DNA of 44,248 bases. Origin: Saprospiraceae bacterium (GTDB lineage Bacteria; Bacteroidota; Bacteroidia; Chitinophagales; Saprospiraceae). Below the pieces are notes generated by a model. The model saw nothing but the letters and a program-made list of their open reading frames with translations. It was not told where the DNA came from and ran no database searches. Below are positions 18,195 through 25,092 of the stretch, piece after piece. Each line of letters starts with the position of its first letter. Position 1 is the stretch's first letter. A program made the translations under genes and the position numbers. Location: NCBI GenBank assembly GCA_028282725.1, contig JANQHF010000005.1, positions 1 through 44,248 of the forward strand, in the 5' to 3' direction.

Positions 18195-19460
18195 ATGTCA
18201 CTTATCAAAAGAATTTCTGCCCTCCTCATTGCAATGTGTCTTGCATTGTTGATTTCTGCTCAAAATGGCAGTCACACGAACATATCTGCAGCTGGTATGT
18301 CCGATGACGCCCTTGAGACTTACGAGAACTTTCTCACGAAAGAAATAAAAGCCGGCCGCATTCCAGGCGCGGTGAGTTTAATTTCAAGAAAAGGACATAT
18401 TGCACATTCAGAAGCTCTGGGTTATAACAACCTGTCGACAAAAGAGCCAATGACGAGAGATAAGATCTTTTACATTCAATCAATGACCAAACCCATTATC
18501 AGTGTTGCGTTCATGATGCTCTACGAAGAAGGCCATTTCTTCCTCACTGATCCTGTAGAAAAATATCTACCTGCCTTCGGCAATTTGAAAGTCATGCAAT
18601 GGAGCCAGGATGAAAATGGGGAAACAAAGGTTGATTACGTTGCTACGGAACGACCGGTTCAAATTTGGCACCTACTTTCACATACTGCTGGATTTTCTCA
18701 TGGATTGGGTGAAAATGAATATGATCAAAAATTGGCGGAAAAGCTATATGGAAGCTTTGATGGGGTCGTTACCGTAGACCATAAGAATATTGAAGATCGG
18801 GTCAATGCCCTACTGAGCTATCCTTTAATGGGTCAACCCGGCGAGCAATGGAATTATAGTGCTTCTCCAGATGTACTTGCCTTGCTGATCGAACATTTCT
18901 CAGGAATGTCTTGTGCGGAATTCCTACAGGAAAGGATCTTCGGACCACTTGGCATGGAGGATACGGGTTATAATGTTGCGGATGAGAATTTGGATCGAAT
19001 AGCTGGATTGCATCAAATTCAGGAAGGCGGATCCCTTGGCTATGTTGAGCCCTGGGGACCAGTTCAGGGTAATACTATTTATGGCGGCACCCACGGATTA
19101 TTTTCAACTGCCGCAGACTACATGAAATTTGGTTTGATGCTCTTAAACGGAGGCTCCTATAATGGTCGTCGTATTATCGGAAGAAAGACTCTTGAGATCA
19201 TGACCGATAATCATATCGAGGGACTCCCTTATGCTCCCGGTAATGGATTTGGACTAGGATTTGGTGTCCGAACGGATGTTTCTGATAGCAAGATATCGGG
19301 CAGTGAAGGTGTCTTTTATTGGGGAGGAGCATTTAACACGTACTTTTTTGTCGATCCGGAGGAAGAGTTGGTAGCAGTGCTGATGACGCAACATTTTCCA
19401 TACACGGATTTTTATTCTTCCAAATTGAGGCAATTTGTCTATTCGGCTATTTCAGATTAG
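18195..19460 (+). CDS. Serine hydrolase, class C beta-lactamase family
   Basis: A 421-residue exported enzyme. Signal peptide at residues 1-23 (ends ISAQ). The S-x-x-K motif is SMTK at 96-99 with Ser96 as nucleophile, and the Tyr motif is YSA at 221-223. A GGTHGLFST segment near residue 300 may supply the third conserved element. This fold includes esterases, D-aminopeptidases and penicillin-binding proteins of the DUF/EstB type; real beta-lactamase activity is unlikely to be its main role. It starts 140 bp from the divergent esterase-like lipoprotein, and both may act on related external esters. The 18-bp repeat array begins 39 bp after its stop. Confidence 0.9.
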   Translation: MSLIKRISALLIAMCLALLISAQNGSHTNISAAGMSDDALETYENFLTKEIKAGRIPGAVSLISRKGHIAHSEALGYNNLSTKEPMTRDKIFYIQSMTKPIISVAFMMLYEEGHFFLTDPVEKYLPAFGNLKVMQWSQDENGETKVDYVATERPVQIWHLLSHTAGFSHGLGENEYDQKLAEKLYGSFDGVVTVDHKNIEDRVNALLSYPLMGQPGEQWNYSASPDVLALLIEHFSGMSCAEFLQERIFGPLGMEDTGYNVADENLDRIAGLHQIQEGGSLGYVEPWGPVQGNTIYGGTHGLFSTAADYMKFGLMLLNGGSYNGRRIIGRKTLEIMTDNHIEGLPYAPGNGFGLGFGVRTDVSDSKISGSEGVFYWGGAFNTYFFVDPEEELVAVLMTQHFPYTDFYSSKLRQFVYSAISD

Positions 19461-19498
19461 GGGGCTGATTCTGGGCTTTTCTGCGAAGATAATGAAGT

Positions 19499-19650
19499 AT
19501 CACCTTGCTTAAAGACATCACCTTGCTTAAAGGCGTCACCTTGCTTAAAGACGTCACCTTCCTTAAAGACATCACCTTGCTTAAAGGCATCACCTTGCTT
19601 AAAGACATCACCTTGCTTAAAGACATCACCTTGCTTAAAGCAAGGTGACG
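19499..19650 (+). repeat. 18-bp tandem array, eight units, closed by a palindrome
   Basis: Eight consecutive 18-bp units begin at 19499, 19517, 19535, 19553, 19571, 19589, 19607 and 19625. Each is a near-exact copy of RTCACCTTGCTTAAAGRC; only one unit has TTCC for TTGC. The last unit runs into its own inverted copy: arms CACCTTGCTT and AAGCAAGGTG around a single A make a perfect 21-bp palindrome at 19627-19647, followed by ACGGTT. The array lies 123 bp upstream of the RAYT transposase gene. Its homogeneity suggests recent expansion, unlike the diverged array at 1745. Confidence 0.95.
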
Positions 19651-19751
19651 GTTACTTTGACCAAAGGATATTTCTTCCATTTTGAAGTCGGTCACGTTTT
19701 TTCACTTTGAAAAAAATTGCTCATAAGGGGTTACCTTTTCTATGGATCGGT

Positions 19752-19776
19752 CATAATAGAATAAAAACCTATTATG
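19752..19776 (+). promoter_or_regulatory. Hairpin enclosing the RAYT start codon
   Basis: Perfect 8-bp inverted repeat CATAATAG (19752-19759) and CTATTATG (19769-19776) with a 9-nt loop. The ATG start codon (19774-19776) forms the end of the 3' arm, so a folded transcript would hide it. Inference: limits translation of the transposase. Eight AT-rich pairs make a weak hairpin. Confidence 0.5.
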
Positions 19777-20469
19777 AAATTTTATGAAAAAGGAGTTTTC
19801 CACATCTACAACCAAGGCAACAATAAGCGCCCCATTTTCTTTCAAGACGATCATTATGAATTCTTTCTTTGGAAGATGAGATCTTTCCTGCCCCCTTTTG
19901 CAGATATCATTTCCTGGTGCCTGATGCCAAATCACTTTCACTGGCAACTTCAAATAAACCGCACCTATATCCCAAGGAATGAATTTCGAATGTACAAGGA
20001 TAGTGTCGAGAAAGTACGTCGTGCTCAAAAATATGGAGAGCAAGCTTTGGAACTTAGAAGACCGGTTGATTATTACAAACCTACAGAGCGCATTGTCACA
20101 CTGAATCAAGCCATCGGCAGACTTCTCGGATCATATGCGCTGGCCGTCAACAAGAGTATGGGATGGACTGGGAGCGTGTTCAAAAAGAAATGTAAGTCCA
20201 AGGATGGATTTATAGAAATGGAGGATTACGAAATCAAGTACAATGGCCAGAATGGTGAACATCCACCGGAGAATTGGGGATATATCAAAAGATGTTTTGA
20301 ATACATCCATGAGAATCCTGTTCGAGGAGGCATTGTTCGATCTCCTCTTGAATATCCATGGTCCTCAGCGCGTGAATATGAGGGCCTGGACAGTTTTGAA
20401 ATTTGCAACGTAGAATTAGGGAGAGAATTAACAGGTCGTACCCTTCCTTTAAGCAAGGTGATAACTTAA
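19774..20469 (+). CDS. REP-associated tyrosine transposase (RAYT, Y1 HUH family)
   Basis: A 231-residue single-strand DNA transposase-like protein. The HUH metal site is HFH in CLMPNHFHW near residue 53. Later come the family blocks SYALAVNKSMGWTGSVFK (its Tyr near residue 125 is the likely nucleophile) and the typical RAYT ending YIHENPVRGG...YPWSSAREY. RAYTs process REP hairpins dispersed in the host genome rather than moving as full insertion sequences. Support is unusually direct here: an 18-bp repeat array with palindrome lies upstream, and the last six codons and stop are themselves part of an inverted repeat unit (20444-20469). The ATG is the only one fitting the conserved N-terminus MKFYEKGVFHIYN. 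Confidence 0.92.
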   Translation: MKFYEKGVFHIYNQGNNKRPIFFQDDHYEFFLWKMRSFLPPFADIISWCLMPNHFHWQLQINRTYIPRNEFRMYKDSVEKVRRAQKYGEQALELRRPVDYYKPTERIVTLNQAIGRLLGSYALAVNKSMGWTGSVFKKKCKSKDGFIEMEDYEIKYNGQNGEHPPENWGYIKRCFEYIHENPVRGGIVRSPLEYPWSSAREYEGLDSFEICNVELGRELTGRTLPLSKVIT

Positions 20470-20484
20470 AGACAGGTGACGGTT
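20447..20484 (-). repeat. Inverted copy of the 18-bp unit at the RAYT 3' end
   Basis: CCTTTAAGCAAGGTGAT (20447-20463) is the exact reverse complement of the array unit, and is followed by a degraded half, ACTTAAAGACAGGTGACGG. The RAYT stop codon lies in this copy. AGGTGACGGTT occurs as an exact direct repeat at 19643-19653 and 20474-20484, bracketing the RAYT gene. Confidence 0.88.
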
Positions 20485-20509
20485 CCATTCCTGGCTCCCG
20501 TCCTCCCAA

Positions 20510-21349
20510 TCACTTCAATTGAAAATCAATGACTACCTTTCCGCATTCTTTCGGATTCGAAGACGGTGAAAAAAGATATTCAGAAGCTCCCTTCTCTGCC
20601 AATCCAATGAGATAAGAATCATTGGTAGTACTTCCCATCATGGTATATTTAGAGGACAGTACCTTGCCATGGGATCCGACACAGATCCTGACCACCACTC
20701 TTCCCTTTTTCTGAGATTTGTCCTGAATCACAGGAGTCCTTAACACCTTCCTGTTACCAAGAGTGGCCTGAATATTCTTGCCACTCTTAAGAGGTATGGA
20801 ATGATCACTCGTCTCTTCACTTTCGACAGTATTCTCTTCGTGTTGAATTTCTCCAGTTGCAGCCGGTGTCTTTGCCTTGGAAAGCAATGATTTAAAACGA
20901 TTGAACTTTTTGGCTTTTTCTTTGGCTCGTTGCTTTGCCCGTTCTTGCTCTGCTTCCCTCCTGATCTCGTCTTCATCTTTTAAAGGAGGAATTATCTTTT
21001 TAACCACAGGAGATCTTTCTTCTAAAATTTGAGATGATTCTGCTTTCGGTTTTTGGGATGACTGCAGGGGTTTCTTTTCAATAATCTTAGAAAACTCAGC
21101 TTGCCTTTCCTTCACCTGGTTTTTAGGGGGTGACGAAATATTGGGCTTGGACAGGACAGGCCGGGTCGTAGATTCTTTCACTTCCATTGGCCGTTGCCGT
21201 ACATCTTCAGTGGAACTAAAGTCCACCAATACAACATTTTCAATTTGTTCTTCTTCCGGCTTGGAAGAAGAAAACGAAAATGCCAGAAGGATCAACAACA
21301 GCACTACATGAACTGCGATACTAAAAAGATAATTCCTCATTGAGATCAT
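20510..21349 (-). CDS. TonB-like energy transducer
   Basis: A 279-residue protein with one N-terminal membrane segment (about residues 8-28), then a long Lys/Glu/Pro-rich and partly coiled-coil linker (about 35-190) and a C-terminal domain (about 205-279) with GRVVVRICVGSHGKV and a final GKVVIDFQLK, which fit the TonB C-terminal fold. It would span the periplasm and pass proton-motive energy from ExbB/ExbD to an outer-membrane receptor. A start at the second ATG (21340) is equally good. A TonB-dependent receptor is encoded nearby (25093). TolA-like proteins share this build, so the precise partner is uncertain. No exbBD genes are in the window. Confidence 0.78.
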   Translation of the reverse strand: MISMRNYLFSIAVHVVLLLILLAFSFSSSKPEEEQIENVVLVDFSSTEDVRQRPMEVKESTTRPVLSKPNISSPPKNQVKERQAEFSKIIEKKPLQSSQKPKAESSQILEERSPVVKKIIPPLKDEDEIRREAEQERAKQRAKEKAKKFNRFKSLLSKAKTPAATGEIQHEENTVESEETSDHSIPLKSGKNIQATLGNRKVLRTPVIQDKSQKKGRVVVRICVGSHGKVLSSKYTMMGSTTNDSYLIGLAEKGASEYLFSPSSNPKECGKVVIDFQLK

Positions 21350-21481
21350 GCATTATCCAAATATGCGCTCAATAAGAGACACATACACATTATGGATTTA
21401 TTTAATACAAAGAACGTGCCACGGTCTCAAAAGGAAACCTCAGGATAGATTTGGAAGCATCCCGCTAATGATCTTCCTTCA

Positions 21482-23077
21482 CTACCCCTTTAATGAAACC
21501 AGCCCCCCGGATTCATCCATAATCTGCAACAGCCTGGACCTATCCTTGATTCGGTTATAGGGATAAACATCAAAGAAGCGTTCCATTGGAAAACCAAAAC
21601 TTATTGCTTTTTGAATAGCACCATAAAAGAGCGCCATATCTCCTTTTAACAGATGGATCTCTGCAAGAGTCGAATATGGAAATGGATTTTCAGGACTCAA
21701 TGCAATGGATCTTTGGACGTGGACCAATGCAGAATCATAATTGGCAAGTTCATACTCCGCAATGGCCAAAAGATTATAGGCACGGCATTTCATCCCACTA
21801 TCAAAGTTGTGCTCTTCTGTCTCCTTAACCAGTGTTTGGGTCAATTTCAATGTCTTATCGGGTTCCGTTCGAAGATTTATATAATGATTGGATAACCGAA
21901 AAAGAGTACCCACATTGTCAGGTTCGAGATCCAAGGCCTGGTGCGCCAACTCAATGGCCTTTACCGAATCTTGTTTCATCGTGTGAAAAGCTGCCAAAGC
22001 CAAATAATAATCCGCACTTTCATCCAGATTCTCACTTGCTTTTTGCCACAATTCGGTAGCAGCCGCCGTATCCTTTCTGACCTTAAGGAGAAAGTCGGAA
22101 TAATTGCCATATCCCCATATGATCTTTGGAAATTTGTTCACAAGATCCTTGTAGTAATCTTCCGCCTTATCCGCATTTCCCAAAAATCGATAACACAGAG
22201 CAGCCCCGGTGTCCATAGAATATTGCGTAGGATCTATCTCAAGGACCTTTTCGAAGTAGGATAAGGCCTGAACATAATCTCTTTCGCGATAAAACTTCCA
22301 GGCCAGCACTCTCATTGGCAATACAAATTCCGGATCAGCCTCAAGAGCTTTTTGATAGTATCGGGCGGACGCTTCGGCATCACCTTTCCTGTTTTTAATA
22401 TTCCCCCAAAAATGATATGCCCATTTTCTGTCGCTTCGTCTCTCTTTAATAATTTTTCTTAACAGCTCTTCAGCCATGTCGGTCCTGCCCTGTTTATCAT
22501 GCACTACAGCCAATCGATAAGGATCAAAATTTTCCAGCATATACATTGCTCCCTTTTCGATGACATGTTTGATTGCCTCCCCTTTTTCCGAATCTTCATA
22601 GGAGTAGGCGTATTCAAATGGATTGAAGTCTGTCATTCGAATCTGGATCGCAATTTCTCCTTCGAGATCAGTCAAATTTCCACTTATTGTCTTGTTTTTA
22701 CGACCTAAGAGTTCCCTGAGATGGTAAATAATTGATGAAGAGGAAAGACCGACGCCCATAAGATCCAGGGATAGATCCGGCCTAAGATCCACATTTACCT
22801 CCAGGCTGTCTTCTCGTTGACTATTGGCAATGGACTTTAAATCGGTAATCTCATCCTGCAGCATCAGGGCTATGACCTGTCCGTTATAACCTGCCTCTTC
22901 AAAAGTCTGGGGAACCTGGAAAGCCTGGACGCTGTATCCTGTCTGGTTCAGGCCTTTAATGACGACAAATACAATAAAGAGAAAAAGAACAATCAATACG
23001 ACTTTGACGAGGATGGCCGTCAGGTCAGAGATCATTTCCGCACATTTGAATTTTTTCTTTTGGCTCACATTCATCAA
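21482..23077 (-). CDS. Membrane-anchored TPR-repeat protein
   Basis: 531 residues. One membrane segment lies at about 22-44 after a Lys-rich start (MMNVSQKKKFK), giving an N-in anchor. Residues of about 55-180 are a poorly defined domain. From about residue 190 onward come successive TPR-like helix pairs, for instance AEASARYYQKALEADPEF, ALSYFEKVLEIDP and AIELAHQALDLEPDN, making a solenoid for protein contacts. Function unknown. It sits 54 bp downstream of the LytTR regulator gene on the same strand and may be co-transcribed with the two-component pair; similar TPR domains often sense or scaffold signals in this phylum. Confidence 0.8.
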   Translation of the reverse strand: MMNVSQKKKFKCAEMISDLTAILVKVVLIVLFLFIVFVVIKGLNQTGYSVQAFQVPQTFEEAGYNGQVIALMLQDEITDLKSIANSQREDSLEVNVDLRPDLSLDLMGVGLSSSSIIYHLRELLGRKNKTISGNLTDLEGEIAIQIRMTDFNPFEYAYSYEDSEKGEAIKHVIEKGAMYMLENFDPYRLAVVHDKQGRTDMAEELLRKIIKERRSDRKWAYHFWGNIKNRKGDAEASARYYQKALEADPEFVLPMRVLAWKFYRERDYVQALSYFEKVLEIDPTQYSMDTGAALCYRFLGNADKAEDYYKDLVNKFPKIIWGYGNYSDFLLKVRKDTAAATELWQKASENLDESADYYLALAAFHTMKQDSVKAIELAHQALDLEPDNVGTLFRLSNHYINLRTEPDKTLKLTQTLVKETEEHNFDSGMKCRAYNLLAIAEYELANYDSALVHVQRSIALSPENPFPYSTLAEIHLLKGDMALFYGAIQKAISFGFPMERFFDVYPYNRIKDRSRLLQIMDESGGLVSLKG

Positions 23078-23131
23078 TGTAAAGATAAGGACGACCGTGG
23101 AATGATGGAACGCATCAATGAAAGAGCGTGA

Positions 23132-23842
23132 TCAATCCTTAAGAAATTGATTGAAAAAACCCTCTTTATATGTTCTTCCGATCGGTATCACTTCTTTTCC
23201 AATGTAAATTTGACCGGCAGATACCTTCTTGATCTTATTCACATTGATAATATAGGACTTGTGCACCTGGGTGAACATTTGATCCGGTAAGATTTCAAGC
23301 CAATACCTCAACGGATGTGAGATTAAATGTCTGTCGTCATTTGAAAATACCGAGGTATAATCACCGTCTGATTTTATAAAGAGGACTTCATCAAAGTTTA
23401 TATTGACATATTCACCTCCCGATTTGATAAAAACCCGTTTAGCTTCATCTTCCGTGGATCCCTTCCCGGTCTCACTTATTCGACTGCCGTCTGATGCTGT
23501 CGCTTTCTCTACCGCCTTTATGAAACGTTCAAATGAAAATGGCTTCAACAAATAATCGACAACGTCCAATTCATAACTTTCGATGGCATAGTCCGAAAAT
23601 GCTGTTGTCAGGACCACCTTAGGACGGGGAGAAAGGATTTTTAGAAAATCGATACCCGAGATTTTGGGCAGATGGATATCGAGGAAAATGATGTCAACAT
23701 TCTCTATTCTCAAAAACTCAAGAGCTGCTATCGGATCGGAAAAAACACCGTTCAATTCCAGGGTGCCCAGGTCATTTATATACTTCTTCAGCACTCTCTG
23801 AGCAGGGGGCTGGTCCTCAATAATGATGCATGACAAGGCCAT
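23132..23842 (-). CDS. LytTR-family response regulator
   Basis: 236 residues: receiver domain (1-120) and LytTR DNA-binding domain (about 135-235). Phospho-acceptor Asp55 is in IIFLDIHLP, the acidic pair is Glu9/Asp10, and the conserved Thr and Lys are in TTAFSDYA and LLKPF. The LytTR part shows the expected FIKSDGDYT and QVHKSYIINVNKI elements. It is transcribed 7 bp after the kinase gene, so they form one operon. Such regulators bind pairs of short direct repeats; none was identified here with confidence. The nearest divergent gene is the TonB-dependent receptor at 25093, a possible target. Confidence 0.93.
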   Translation of the reverse strand: MALSCIIIEDQPPAQRVLKKYINDLGTLELNGVFSDPIAALEFLRIENVDIIFLDIHLPKISGIDFLKILSPRPKVVLTTAFSDYAIESYELDVVDYLLKPFSFERFIKAVEKATASDGSRISETGKGSTEDEAKRVFIKSGGEYVNINFDEVLFIKSDGDYTSVFSNDDRHLISHPLRYWLEILPDQMFTQVHKSYIINVNKIKKVSAGQIYIGKEVIPIGRTYKEGFFNQFLKD

Positions 23843-23849
23843 ATTGCCT

Positions 23850-24884
23850 CTAATCTAAGGTTATTTCCAGATCCACCTTATATACATTGTTTTCCTTGTG
23901 GATGTCGAGTCGATGAACGTTGGGATAGAGCAGTTCCAGGCGTGTTTTCACATTTTGAAGACCAATTCCTTCATTCAAACTCTCCGTATTCTTCATTTCA
24001 GAATATGAATTTGCCGTTTTGAAATGCAATACGTTTCCCCTCATTTGCAGATCAATCTCAATATCAATTTGATGACTCAGGCTTGAAGTAGAGTGTTTAA
24101 AACAATTTTCCACAAAAACGATGAGTATCAATGGAGCGATATATTTCCCATGGAAGTCACCTTCTTTATTGAACCGAACATTGCCCCTGTCTTCTATTTG
24201 AAGGCTTTGCAATCTTATGAAATCCTCAAGGTATTTCACTTCTTTATCAAGAGGAACCTTCGTCTCTTTAGTTTCGTAAAGCATATACCTTAGAAGAGAA
24301 GATAATTCGAGTATAATTTCCGGTGTCTTCTCTGATTTTTCCAGGGCATACGAATACAGGTTATTCAAACTGTTGAACAGGAAATGCGGATTGATCTGGG
24401 ATTTCAAGAATTGCAACTGACTCTCGGACATGACATTCTTTAATGCATCCAATTCGCGTTGTCTTCTTTGACCATCCCAGGCAAACTTAAATCCGACGAA
24501 GAGCATTACAAATGGAAGCATTCGGACAAACGTAAAAAAGATGCTGGAGAATCTTGATCCCCTTGTATGACGGGCCAGTATTTGTTCCAATACAAGTTCT
24601 TCTAAAAGAATAGAAAGGATAATAACAAGGATGGCTCCAATGATGAACCAAAAATACTTTTTGTGATAATAGAATTTAGGCATCAAGAAGTAATTCACCA
24701 CCATAGCTGCGACGAAATAATTACCTAAAAAGATCAAACGCCCCCAGTGAATATGATCCGAATCTCGTCTGAAAGAAGTTCCGAGGAAAAAGATAGCCAT
24801 GATACCGATCTGTATCAATACCTCAAATACAGTCGAGGACTTCTTAAACGTACTATTTCCAGTCTCGGATATCATCGTATTCAA
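23850..24884 (-). CDS. LytS/YehU-type sensor histidine kinase
   Basis: 344 residues, inner membrane. Four hydrophobic segments at about 19-38, 48-69, 77-99 and 113-136 are followed by a coiled stretch and the His_kinase domain with NPHFLFNSLNNLY; His167 is the phosphorylated residue. The HATPase part is short, as usual, with VENCFKHS (N box) and GIGLQNVKTRLELLY (G box). There is no extracytoplasmic domain, so sensing is likely within the membrane. It pairs with the LytTR regulator 7 bp downstream. Start at 24884 or the ATG three codons later. The 208 bp to the divergent receptor gene would hold both promoters. Confidence 0.92.
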   Translation of the reverse strand: MNTMISETGNSTFKKSSTVFEVLIQIGIMAIFFLGTSFRRDSDHIHWGRLIFLGNYFVAAMVVNYFLMPKFYYHKKYFWFIIGAILVIILSILLEELVLEQILARHTRGSRFSSIFFTFVRMLPFVMLFVGFKFAWDGQRRQRELDALKNVMSESQLQFLKSQINPHFLFNSLNNLYSYALEKSEKTPEIILELSSLLRYMLYETKETKVPLDKEVKYLEDFIRLQSLQIEDRGNVRFNKEGDFHGKYIAPLILIVFVENCFKHSTSSLSHQIDIEIDLQMRGNVLHFKTANSYSEMKNTESLNEGIGLQNVKTRLELLYPNVHRLDIHKENNVYKVDLEITLD

Positions 24885-25092
24885 AGATAGGAGGAGTGTT
24901 GGTTGATCATTGCCCTGATTCTCTAAAATGCACGGTTTCGATGTCCAACGACATGGAATATTGGATTACCTGCAAATGCAACATTGAACGGCATATTTTG
25001 GTAGTTCGCAGAAATGTAGGGCAACGGAACAAACAATCCTCTTCCTTTGACGTATCAATTATGATTTTAAAATACACGAATCGTTTTTAACC

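Noticed and set aside
18195-19460. Antibiotic-resistance beta-lactamase
   Set aside because: SxxK and YSA motifs fit the broad serine-hydrolase family, with nothing specific to clinical class C enzymes.
19499-19650. CRISPR array
   Set aside because: Units follow each other directly with no spacers, are only 18 bp, and there are no cas genes.
19447-19695. Minus-strand open frame of 82 codons with repeated LSKVM
   Set aside because: Translation of the second repeat array; period equals six codons and nothing outside the repeat looks coding.
24885-25092. LytTR binding sites in the divergent gap
   Set aside because: No convincing pair of direct repeats could be found by eye.
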